NCBI GenBank assembly: GCA_050084985.1
Contig: JBITNC010000001.1
Location: 200,694,001 to 200,758,000, forward strand
Source: Nageia nagi
Taxonomy: Eukaryota > Pinophyta
Direction: 5' to 3'
DNA: 64,000 nt
Both the position numbers and the translations under genes were made by a program. Below, one piece after another: positions 50,280 to 58,540 of the stretch. The notes under the pieces were generated by a model. The model was not told the origin of the DNA and searched no databases. It saw nothing but the letters and a program-made list of their open reading frames with translations. Position 1 is the first letter of the stretch; each line of letters begins with the position of its first letter.

Positions 50280-51542
50280 ATGTGGACAAGATCTAAAACT
50301 AGAGCAGCAAAAGAAAAACCGGAGTTTGGGAAGTTAGATACTCCTAGGAGAAAGACCCTGATCAAGTCCAAGTCTCTGAATAGTATCGACTCCCTAAAAT
50401 CCTTTATCAAGCCAGAACCATCCAATCTTCATACTAGAGATACCTTTCCTGAAATGGCTAATCCAGCTCAGAATATTTATCCGGAATGGGACAATGGGGT
50501 ACCCATAGCTCTGGCGGTATTACATGATATCCCAGCAAATGTTTTTAAAACCCTTCCGGAGTTTGATGCAACTTCAGAAAAAATGGCTTATGAGCACTGT
50601 GTGGATGTAGCCGGCCTAGCAAAGATTCACAATATTCAGCATGAAGATATTATGGTGAGATTACTGGCTCAGTCTTTCAAAGGAAAGGTCCTGGATTGGT
50701 ACAGGGGCCTTTCTAATGGATCCATCAGTACCTGGGCTCAACTGGCAGAGCCTTTTATCCTAGAGTTTAATGAACTAGGGGATCCCTTTTCCTTGTTAAC
50801 CCAGTTTACTTCAATCAAAAGGTTTGAACAAGAAAACATCCCGGATTTCAACATTAGATTTCAGAGAACGTGGACAAGAGTACCCATGCCAGTCAGGCCT
50901 CAGCAGTTTCAAGCTTTGATGTATTATCTGAGAGCCTTTCCTCCGGATCTCTCTCTGCAAATCCAAAATTCCGGAGTGAATACTTTCCCGGAGGTCTATA
51001 GACAAGCAGTATATGCTGAATCCTGTCTTATTGCAGTTGGTAAGTTGCCAAGCCGTATGCCTATGCCCTATTTTCCAACAACTACCCAACAGCAAATGTG
51101 GAGACCTCCGGTAATCAGTTCAGTTCCGCCTCTGGCTAATATTCCTGCCCCTGTTCAACCCTGGTCGTCAAATTTGCCAATTCCTAGAGCTCCCTTGGCC
51201 TTACCAGCTCCACATCAGCCTAATATGAACCAAGGATTAGCATCATCTACAGAAATTCAGGAACTCCAGAATTTGTGTAGAAATATGGCAAACCAGATTA
51301 CCGTGTTGACCAGACAAAATAATGCCAGAAGATATCCCTACCCTGCTGTAGAGAAAGCTCAACATGTGTTGAATGAGGACATGGACCAAGCTTCCACTTC
51401 CGGGGCGGTTAATGGGTTGTGTTTGGCTTGTAATGATGCTCATGAACAAACAACCTGCCCTATTTTTCAATACCAAGAGTATCTGTCGAGGAGTGGAGGT
51501 ATTCCTCCGCCTGGCGTAGCGGATGACAAAGCCGGAACGTGA
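50280..51542 (+). CDS. gag: Gag of element Y
   Basis: 420 residues from the ATG at 50280. The frame is open from 50085, but that part covers the LTR end and PBS, so the ATG at 50280 (MWTRSKTRAAKEK) is the better start. Capsid domain at residues about 95-255: LLAQSFKGKVLDWYRGLS with the conserved W-Y pair, STWAQLAEPFILEFNELGDP, then IPDFNIRFQRTWTRVP and FPEVYRQAVYAES. A proline-rich linker follows at 265-315. Near the end stands a zinc knuckle with spacing CX2CX3HX4C (C381, C384, H388, C393), one residue shorter than the usual CCHC. Element A has a gag block of which 16 of 20 residues match STWAQLAEPFILEFNELGDP. It forms particles and binds RNA. The frame is intact, so the protein is probably made. 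Confidence 0.93.
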   Translation: MWTRSKTRAAKEKPEFGKLDTPRRKTLIKSKSLNSIDSLKSFIKPEPSNLHTRDTFPEMANPAQNIYPEWDNGVPIALAVLHDIPANVFKTLPEFDATSEKMAYEHCVDVAGLAKIHNIQHEDIMVRLLAQSFKGKVLDWYRGLSNGSISTWAQLAEPFILEFNELGDPFSLLTQFTSIKRFEQENIPDFNIRFQRTWTRVPMPVRPQQFQALMYYLRAFPPDLSLQIQNSGVNTFPEVYRQAVYAESCLIAVGKLPSRMPMPYFPTTTQQQMWRPPVISSVPPLANIPAPVQPWSSNLPIPRAPLALPAPHQPNMNQGLASSTEIQELQNLCRNMANQITVLTRQNNARRYPYPAVEKAQHVLNEDMDQASTSGAVNGLCLACNDAHEQTTCPIFQYQEYLSRSGGIPPPGVADDKAGT

Positions 51543-51693
51543 ACTTGATGAATTCCACACCAGCGGACACAGTAGTTTTTCTGAAGCCCGCCAGCGCGGG
51601 AAAGTGACCGTTGGGAAGAAGGAATTTGATTTGTATACATATTGTAAATGGTGTGATGTTGCATTTATTTCGAGTTGTGATAGTTGTCAGTGA
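51523..51693 (+). CDS. Small ORF overlapping the gag end, with a zinc-ribbon motif
   Basis: 56 codons plus stop, in the +1 frame relative to gag, overlapping its last 20 bases. The frame contains MTKPERELDEFHTSG and ends with YCKWCDVAFISSCDSCQ, a CX2CX7CX2C set of four cysteines typical of small zinc ribbons. The position suggests it is the continuation of the gag or gag-pro polyprotein, reached by frameshifting or separated by a one-base indel, with the rest of pro-pol deleted behind it. Alternatively it may simply be a relic. I infer coding from the regular cysteine spacing and the absence of stops. No independent evidence of translation exists. Confidence 0.5.
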   Translation: MTKPERELDEFHTSGHSSFSEARQRGKVTVGKKEFDLYTYCKWCDVAFISSCDSCQ

Positions 51694-51979
51694 TTTATTA
51701 GTAGCCTAGCGTTAATAATATTGGCACCTTTTTGCGCCGGTAGAATTGGAGTTTCCAAAAGGGTACAGGAATTCAAATCTCAGGGTTCCCGAAAAGATCG
51801 TAAAATACCAAATCAGTTATTAATACTGCTATCGTGAGGCGATTTTCCCGCGCCCTGAAAGATCGTGCATCTAAATGAGCTATTAAAAGACCCAGAGCAC
51901 TACTTACCAAGATACCTAAATGCTAGGATTCATAGAAAGCTTTGGCTCACGAATTTGCAAAGTTAGTGTCTACTGAGCA
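51694..51979 (+). other. Spacer where pro-pol is missing
   Basis: 286 bp without open frame or pol remnant. In element A about 10 kb of coding sequence from protease to integrase separates gag from the additional ORF. Confidence 0.6.
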
Positions 51980-54124
51980 TTGCCAGGAGCTGTGAAATAT
52001 AGCAAAAGAAGTGGTACAAGAAGGGTTGATAAGCACAGTGCAAGGCGCAAGCGAACAAGAATGAGCTCAGGATCAGTGGCGAAGACGGCAAGGAAGGTAT
52101 CAGATTCCATGGAGTTATTGTGGGATACCGAGATTACAGCCCCGAACAAGAACCCCAAGGGCACTGCAGAAGGTAAGTGCCCAAACTTCAGCTTCAATCA
52201 TATAGCTCATTCCCCAATGGGTTCGAGTCTCATGCATTTCATCCCTCATAGATGCTTTCCTGCTCCCGAGTTGGTAGAAATCATAAGAGGGGCATTCGAT
52301 CCTGCAACTAGGATAGTCAGAGACTTGCAAGGTAGAACTATCCTAAATTTGGATTCTGTTGCAATAGCGGAGGCTTTCAGTCCACCCCCTCCTATGGTTC
52401 CCCTCATGCAAATTGATTGGTATATCACACCTAGCGCCAACCTAAGAGCAAATATCACTGCTTGGCTAAATAAAAATACAGCCGGTTCCGCAAAGTTTAG
52501 AGAGTTCCCCAGTTCTGAACTCCCACTCTCAAACTTTTCTGCACATCTGCAATTACTATTGTCCATGCTAGCCATAGCAGCAGGGGAGGAAACAGATAGA
52601 TACGTCTCACCTTTAAGGTTAGTTATAGCTTATCGGATTTCTCACCCAGTTTCTCCCGCAATGTATGACTGGTCTAGTGCCCTTTCGGATGGAATATCAG
52701 AACAGCTAGCAAGGATTGGCGATGGATTTCATTTTGCTTATACATCATACATTGTCTGGATGATGATTCATCAAAATGCCGAGGTTTTCAAAAATTTAAC
52801 CCTGGTCCAGAGTAATGAAGATGGGTCTCAGAAGCCAGTGGACAAGTGGACCGAGGAGGTGAGGTCCTCAGCAAATTACTACTCCTTTGTGGAGAAATTT
52901 TTAGTTCCAGCAATGGGTCTATTAACCCCCGCAGTTCCGAGGTTATCAACAACCTCCAAACTATACCTCCGCATGCCCCATGGAGAGGTCGGGGACTGGT
53001 TTTTTGCGGAAAATGGGACTTTCATAAGACTGTATGGGTTTTCTGGGGCCCCATTTTTGCTACCAGTTCATGTGACTGATTGGATTTTCAGTGTGGAATA
53101 CGCCAGACAGATGGATTATATTGACTCCAAATACGGAGCTGCCGCCAAAAAGAGAGGAGTCTATGCTCTCCCCCACAAAGTGCATGACCTGGTGCTCCAA
53201 AGCCGGGGAGCAAGCGACTATTTAAGGGGCAAATTATTGAAACTAAAATTGAAGGAATTGAGTTCATATTGTCTATATGATCCAGAGGATATTTTTGGCA
53301 AGAAGCTGAGAAGCCAACCCAATTCCCCGGCTTTTAGAGCCGAAAATAAGCCAGAGCTGCTTAAGTGGCGAAATCCGGAGCAGGAAGACAAGGTGATGCC
53401 CACCGCCATAATCACCCAGGACTTGTTACCGCCATGGCTGAGTTTCTATAACAGGAAAGCCGTTTTTGACTTGAAGACCGACTCCATCTCAAAAAAGGCT
53501 TTGAAAACACTAAGAGATCAGAGATGGAGTGAAGAAAAAATAGCTGCCTTTACCCGGTACAGGATCGAGTCTGGGAACCGGAATACTCCTCTAGATTCTG
53601 ATTTAGACGATAAATTTGAGGAGATGTGGGGAATAGAGCATCCCACAGAAGTCCCCACAGGCGAAGATTCAGATGACAGTGACGAGGAGGGAGAGCAGAG
53701 ACACGCAAAGTCTCAAGCATCAGCTCGGGGAAGCAACACGAGGAGGAGATCATGGAGATTTCCACAGAGACGGTGGCTAGGAGGCCTGAGAGAGTATACA
53801 CAGCTAAAAGGAAAATCCAGAAAGAGAAGGCATCGTTCCCATCACCGCCAAAGAGAAGAAGGAGGAGCCCAACCCCATCAGGTACGCTTTCTACTCCCTC
53901 TTCCCCTCTTTCTCTTACTTCTGCTCTGCCTACCCCTACCGCTCCCATTTCCGTTCCCATTACACTTCCCCCAATTTCGGTGGCTATTCCAGCTGCACCC
54001 ATACCATCTCTCATTACTCCACCATCTCCACCTCCATCGTCCGCTCCCTCATCTATCCCAACACTTCCTGCCGCTAACCCTTCCGGCAACAGTAACCCCG
54101 GGGCCAGCCAAGCTAGTCCCGTGA
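51980..54124 (+). CDS. Additional ORF of element Y, main part (conserved in element A)
   Basis: 714 codons, but only residues 1 to about 590 look like real protein. Residues 1-40 are strongly basic (KRSGTRR, ARRKRTR), suiting a nuclear or nucleic-acid role. Residues 80-500 are a globular, largely helical region of unknown family. Residues 256-308 match the additional ORF of element A without gaps. Residues about 545-590 are acidic (EDSDDSDEEGE). After about 53750 this frame gives a leucine-proline tract that is the out-of-frame image of the proline-rich sequence in the next ORF, so a frame change lies near 53690-53750. No protease, polymerase or integrase motif is present. It is an unrecognised protein with a possible role in packaging or nuclear transport. 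An AAG/GTAAGT splice-donor-like site lies at 52170-52178. Confidence 0.8.
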   Translation: MPGAVKYSKRSGTRRVDKHSARRKRTRMSSGSVAKTARKVSDSMELLWDTEITAPNKNPKGTAEGKCPNFSFNHIAHSPMGSSLMHFIPHRCFPAPELVEIIRGAFDPATRIVRDLQGRTILNLDSVAIAEAFSPPPPMVPLMQIDWYITPSANLRANITAWLNKNTAGSAKFREFPSSELPLSNFSAHLQLLLSMLAIAAGEETDRYVSPLRLVIAYRISHPVSPAMYDWSSALSDGISEQLARIGDGFHFAYTSYIVWMMIHQNAEVFKNLTLVQSNEDGSQKPVDKWTEEVRSSANYYSFVEKFLVPAMGLLTPAVPRLSTTSKLYLRMPHGEVGDWFFAENGTFIRLYGFSGAPFLLPVHVTDWIFSVEYARQMDYIDSKYGAAAKKRGVYALPHKVHDLVLQSRGASDYLRGKLLKLKLKELSSYCLYDPEDIFGKKLRSQPNSPAFRAENKPELLKWRNPEQEDKVMPTAIITQDLLPPWLSFYNRKAVFDLKTDSISKKALKTLRDQRWSEEKIAAFTRYRIESGNRNTPLDSDLDDKFEEMWGIEHPTEVPTGEDSDDSDEEGEQRHAKSQASARGSNTRRRSWRFPQRRWLGGLREYTQLKGKSRKRRHRSHHRQREEGGAQPHQVRFLLPLPLFLLLLLCLPLPLPFPFPLHFPQFRWLFQLHPYHLSLLHHLHLHRPLPHLSQHFLPLTLPATVTPGPAKLVP

Positions 54125-54240
54125 CACCAGCTCAACAGATCGTAGCCGCTTCATCTCAGGAGTTGAGCGCCAGATCCCCCTTCATCATGATATCAGGGCA
54201 GCAGGTGTCCGTGGATGGCATCATGCAGCAGTATCAGTAG
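53752..54240 (+). CDS. Additional ORF of element Y, basic and proline-rich part
   Basis: 162 codons from the ATG at 53752. The frame is open further upstream through an EEE-rich segment, so this is probably the continuation of the main ORF after a one-base frame change, not a separate gene. It has a basic cluster, PPKRRRRSP, like a nuclear localisation signal, then about 90 residues rich in Pro, Ser, Thr and Ala, then IMISGQQVSVDGIMQQYQ. It ends in a TAG at 54238-54240. The next codon is an ATG in the same frame, and the surrounding CAG-rich run suggests the TAG was a CAG. Confidence 0.7.
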   Translation: MEISTETVARRPERVYTAKRKIQKEKASFPSPPKRRRRSPTPSGTLSTPSSPLSLTSALPTPTAPISVPITLPPISVAIPAAPIPSLITPPSPPPSSAPSSIPTLPAANPSGNSNPGASQASPVTPAQQIVAASSQELSARSPFIMISGQQVSVDGIMQQYQ

Positions 54241-55077
54241 ATGAAACAAGGGCAGGAGTCATGGATGCAGAAGCAAGCGAAAAAACTTCCACTTCCAGAA
54301 AATCCGGTAAGGTTCCGGACATCCATGGATCCGAAGCATAAGGTGCTGGAAATGGCTATTGTCCAGGATCCACAAGAAGGGCTAAGTGATTTGTCATCCA
54401 TGAACACCCGGGTGAAGATTGACACCCGCAGCATATCTAGGAGTGATAAGAACGAGCTCCTACAAACAGCTATCGATCTCAACATATCAGAACTTACCAA
54501 GTTAGAGGTCAAATACCATAAGCTGCAAAAGGCCCATGAAGCCATGAAGCAGCAATTAGACACGAATAAAATAAAACTGAAGGCTGCGGAGAATAATATA
54601 TCAATTTTGAAGACTAGTTTAGCGGTGGCTCCTACAGCGGATAAGCTGGGCCAAAAGGATGCTATCATCGCTCAAAGAGATGCGGAAATAACTGCCAGAG
54701 TAGCAGAGATCAGCAGTCTGAACGCTAACATGGTGGAACTCCAAGCAAAGCTGAATGCGTCCGGAATCCCAGAGTTATGGAAAAGCGACGGCTCGCTTGT
54801 CTCAGAGGCTGAGTTTTTGAATAGTCTACAGAATAGGATTCAAAGTACTGATGATGTCGATACGCTCCTGGTTTCCTTTGACGAAACCAATTTCGTAAAA
54901 TTCTTTGATTCTTTGGCTAACGGTGGATTTCGCATACAGCAATTATTGAGGAAACATGCCAATGTATCTTACGAAGTGTTGAACCATACAGCCTTAGCTC
55001 ATGCGAGGCTAAAAGATTTTTCCGGGATCCCAGCAGACTGGAGTAAAGTCCAGCAAATCCTGAGTCTACAGAGCTGA
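54241..55077 (+). CDS. Additional ORF of element Y, coiled-coil part
   Basis: 278 codons in the same frame as the preceding ORF, directly behind its TAG. Residues 72-127 and 138-172 are charged heptad-type helices (LEVKYHKLQKAHEAMKQQL; IIAQRDAEITARVAEISSL). Residues 175-278 are a compact C-terminal region with PELWKSDGSLVSEAEF, DDVDTLLVSFDETNFVKFFD and WSKVQQILSLQS. Element A has a related coiled-coil end at 42984-43265. Read-through or reinitiation could still produce this part. The likely role is self-association or binding to gag particles, which is inference only. Confidence 0.75.
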   Translation: MKQGQESWMQKQAKKLPLPENPVRFRTSMDPKHKVLEMAIVQDPQEGLSDLSSMNTRVKIDTRSISRSDKNELLQTAIDLNISELTKLEVKYHKLQKAHEAMKQQLDTNKIKLKAAENNISILKTSLAVAPTADKLGQKDAIIAQRDAEITARVAEISSLNANMVELQAKLNASGIPELWKSDGSLVSEAEFLNSLQNRIQSTDDVDTLLVSFDETNFVKFFDSLANGGFRIQQLLRKHANVSYEVLNHTALAHARLKDFSGIPADWSKVQQILSLQS

Positions 55078-55171
55078 AGGCAAGTCCAATTTTTTGATTC
55101 ATGGAAATAAAGGTTTGGGTTCTAAATTCCTCTTTGATAAAGGCGAAATTTTCCCCCAGAAGTCGCCATAA

Positions 55172-56682
55172 TGTAGATTCCTCCATAATAAATCCTTGAA
55201 GTAAAGCCACGGTGTACTCTACCTGCCTCTACGGATTCATTCGAAGATCTCCGGGAGTTTTTCCGGAGCAGATAAAGCAGCCCGGAGTCAGAGTAAGGTT
55301 TTCCGGAATAAAGTGGAGACGTGCGGAGGATAAGATAATTATTTTTTGGGTGAAAACCAAGTTCCGGAAAAGATAAAGTCAGCATAAGTTCTCCGGGAAA
55401 CAAAGCATTCCGGAGAAATGAAATAATGACGTCACGGGGAAACAACGTTCACATTTTGAATGGAACCGGAGCCCAGAGGAGGTGATGTCAGCGCGAAGTA
55501 ATCCAGTACCCGGAGCCAGTGAGTGATGCATTCCGGAAATATGAAGCTGACGTCATGGCGAAAAATGAAGTTAACATTTTGAGGAAAACTGGAGTCCGGA
55601 AGAAATGACATCAGGAAGGAGTAATTCAGTATCCGGAGCCCTGAAGGCGAATCGTTCCGGAAGTCCGAGGATGACGTCACAAGAAAAGGCAAAATTAACA
55701 TTAGTGAATGAAACCGGCCCCGGAGGCGATGAGATCAACACAAGTCCCTCCGAAAAGCGAAATATTTCGGAGATATGAAGCTGATGTCAGGGAAAGAAAC
55801 AAGATTAACATTGGTGAATGAAACCGAGTCCCGGAGGAAAATAGGCCCACAAAGAAAGATTGAAGAGCCTGAGCCATAGAATTAAGAAATCCCGAAAGAG
55901 AGTAAGTCTGCAAGATGCCTGAGCACAATCATCTAGGAACCGTATCGTCTGCAATCCGCCCAACTTTGTAACAGACGGCCAAGTGGTGTATGTAGGTGGT
56001 GTCAATTCAAGAAGGCCAGAATCTTGAGGCCGTTTTTGTAAACGTTTCTATTCTGCAAGTCTTGTAACTGTTGTTACTACAGTATAAGTATATGAAAATA
56101 AAGTGAAAGAAGGGTCGGAAGCCTAGTATTGCCCTTTTCATTTGTTCTCGAAGACCTGTAGCTTCAGTCCGGTACTATGAAACCATCTTGACCTTTCTTG
56201 TCTAGCACTCGTAATTGTTATTCTTAATTTGGTTACATTGTGGCAGCTTAGCTTGTTTCCTGAGTAATAGTTGCGGGTTGCTAGTATAACTGTGTCTGCT
56301 ACATGGTAGAGTAGAAGCTGGGGAGCTATTCAGAGAGTGAGAACTTGTTCTGTGGCTGCGACACTAGATTCAGGCCAAGGTTTCGCACACTGCGAAAGCC
56401 CGCGCTGAACTAGTGATCTACCCCTTTGCTTTCTCTCTCGTTACCCTATCCCTTTACTTCCTCTCTCGTTACCCTATCCTTTTACTTCCTTTCTTGTTAC
56501 CCTATCCTTTTGCTTGAATCTCTCGCTCCCTACTCTTTTCATCTCTTTCCTGTTACTTTTTCTCTACCCAATGGATAAGGAACCGGCCTTCTCCGGAGAT
56601 CAGGCTGCGTCCCACAGTCTGTTCGTGAACTACTTTGGTTAAGATTGTTCCAGGCGCACATATTACACAATCTCAATCAACA
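55172..56682 (+). repeat. 3' LTR of element Y
   Basis: 1511 bp, the same length as the 5' LTR, with about 17 substitutions and no indel by my reading. It is followed by GTAGG. No clear polypurine tract precedes it: the sequence before it is CAGAAGTCGCCATAA. Confidence 0.95.
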
Positions 56683-56687
56683 GTAGG
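56683..56687. repeat. Target site duplication of element Y, right copy (GTAGG)
   Basis: Identical to 48617-48621. Confidence 0.93.
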
Positions 56688-57200
56688 CAAAGGGTAATTA
56701 TACTTAAGTGAGACTCTATTGAGATTTCAAAAATCTACACACAACCTAATATCTCTATTCTTCTTCCTGATTAGCACTAGATTAGCCACCTAGGTAGAGT
56801 GCTTGATGGGATATATGATCTTTTATTAAAATAAATTTTGAATCTCATGTTCCATTATCACCTCTATTTTGGGGTTTATTGGACTTTATTTCTTCTAGAA
56901 AGGTGTTACTCCTTCCTTTAGTTCAATGGTGTGTTGAATGAAATCTTTGTTGAATACCTTCAAGTCTTGATAGCTCTAGGCCATGATGCTAGTAAAGGGC
57001 TTCATGAGTTTCATTATCTCTTAAACCTCTTTAGATAAATTACTTAAACCAATATTTAGAACTCTATTAGGAGCTATCACCAACTCCTAAAAGTTTTTAG
57101 GAGGAGACACTGTCTTTTCTCTTCTCACTTTATCATCCCTATTGAAGAGGTTTTCAAATGCTACAACACGTTTTGGTAAGGCATTATTTCTCAATTGTAA
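56688..57200 (-). pseudogene. Element A reverse transcriptase, N-terminal part (right of Y)
   Basis: Minus-strand reading: IIYPIKHST, a stop, VANLVLIRKKNRDIRLCVDF, then NLNRVSLKYNYPLP, which ends exactly at the insertion site of Y. These are the fingers motifs of a Ty3/gypsy RT. The reading frame continues on the other side of Y at 48621 going left. Confidence 0.85.
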
Positions 57201-57399
57201 CACATCTTCTTCTCTAAAGTATTCAACTAATGACTCTTGCCTTTTTGAACATAATAATTATGTTTCCAATAATGTATTTATAAATCTTAATAACTATTAA
57301 ACACCTTCCAAAAATAGTCATTATCTAGGAAAAAGGGATTGAAAATCAACTAGATATATTTTCTCTTTAGCCAGTGATGGTTGGGATCAAAATTTGATC

Positions 57400-57770
57400 C
57401 TCTTTAGGCTAAGGTATCAACCTTACTATTTTGATCCCTAGAGATTTAAATGATATTTAAAGCACTAAAACTTTCTAGTAAATACCATACTCTATTGTTA
57501 TATTTTTTTAGGAAATGATGCTTTGTTGAGAACTTATTTGTCACTTGGTTGATGACTAGCTCTGAGTAACCAAAAAATGTCAAGCATTATATCTTCAATT
57601 TATATGTTTGCTCTAATCCTAGAGACAAGGCTTCATATTCTAATGCATTATTTGTGTAGCTCTAGGTTATATGAAAGGAATATATTTTTTTATCACTAGT
57701 AGGGGACTTTAAAATAACTCTAGCACCAACACCAATCTTTGATTTTTCTCCATCAAAATGCATAATACAT
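57400..57770 (-). pseudogene. Element A second (Tat-type) RNase H, placed before the RT
   Basis: Minus-strand reading in one frame with only two stops: HFDGEKSKIGVGARVILKSP, KKIYSFHIT, SYTNNALEYEALSLGLEQTY, CLTFFGYSELVINQVTNKFS, FLKKYNNRVWYLLESF, ISRDQNSKVDTLA. These are the RNase H fold motifs in order. The acidic residues FD, the E of EYEAL and the late D are kept; the D of the GDSEL-type motif is Tyr. The type matches the extra RNase H of Tat elements and of element B, but there it follows the first RNase H, while here it lies between protease and RT. Confidence 0.82.
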
Positions 57771-58029
57771 AACTCTTGTTCCCTTAGTTCCTAATGGGTA
57801 AGGTCTATAAGATTATTTATCTCTTTAAGAATTACATATTTTCCCATGCCTTTACTCTCAATATTTTTGATCATGAGTTCAAAAACTAAATACATAGAAT
57901 CTAATTCCATTTTAGTTGCTTTGGTTAACATGGTTTGCTCACTTATCATATTCATTTGGGGGAGTTTCTCTATGAGTAGGCTCATTGAAAACCTTAAATA
58001 TTTTATCCTCAAATGCAATATTTATATGG
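57771..58029 (-). other. Linker between protease and second RNase H of element A
   Basis: The open frame 57791-58018 on the minus strand (75 residues) falls here without a domain signature. Confidence 0.4.
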
Positions 58030-58540
58030 AAATAATCCATAGCTAGGTACCCTCCTATTATGAAGGTGAATTATCTTGAAAAACATAGACCAAATATAGG
58101 AGGAAGTTCTACAACTATGACATACTAGATGATAGACACTCTTGGACCTTTATGTAGCTTCATTAGGATATCTTTCACTACACTAATGGTTTTGATATTA
58201 GTAGCATCCAACTAGATAATTTGAGGATAATTCCTAGTATAGGTTAATCCTATGACATCATATACCTTCTTTGGCATTATAGTCATGGCTTCACCTAAGT
58301 CTATCATGTAATTATGTACAATGTATCCTTCAAATTCAAGGGAGATGTAGAAACAAGGAGATCTATTCTTACCCATACATGGTACATTTATAGCTACATC
58401 TATATTGTAGTTACAAATTTCACCTCTTTTGGTGTGGTTCATGAGGGTTGCTTTTAATAGTTTAATTTTTCCATGAATGTGTAAGGCATTAAAGAGTGAT
58501 GCTCTTGATGGAATACTCTTCAACTCATCCATAATAATGT
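58030..58540 (-). pseudogene. Element A aspartic protease (decayed)
   Basis: The open frame 58212-58532 on the minus strand (106 residues) has the Tat-type protease N-terminal part and active site: FYISLEFEGYIVHNYMIDLG, then EAMTIMPKKVYDVIGL, where the triad is Asp-Leu-Gly, so Ser/Thr is lost. The C-terminal part follows with VVELPPIFGLCFSR and FTFIIGGYLAMDYFHINIAF. It lies between gag and the second RNase H. Confidence 0.75.

Larger units (their letters stand above)
48622..56682 (+). mobile_element. Element Y: young non-autonomous gag-carrying LTR retrotransposon without pol
   Basis: 8061 bp with two 1511-bp LTRs, both starting TGTAGATTCC and ending AATCAACA, and a perfect GTAGG TSD. The 5.04-kb interior has a primer site, gag, a small overlapping zinc-ribbon ORF, a long additional ORF with a proline-rich and coiled-coil continuation, and nothing that resembles protease, RT, RNase H or integrase. 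The LTRs differ at about 17 positions by my reading, nearly all transitions. It is thus much younger than its surroundings. It is far more GC-rich than the flanks and keeps its CpG sites. It must use enzymes from another element to move. Confidence 0.95.

Noticed and set aside
53550-54089. A 179-codon minus-strand open frame rich in Gly, Asp and Val
   Set aside because: It is the antisense image of the proline-rich coding strand and has no independent signature.
53750-54124. C-terminal Leu-Pro tail of the 714-codon frame
   Set aside because: It is the out-of-frame reading of the proline-rich segment, which makes sense in the neighbouring frame.
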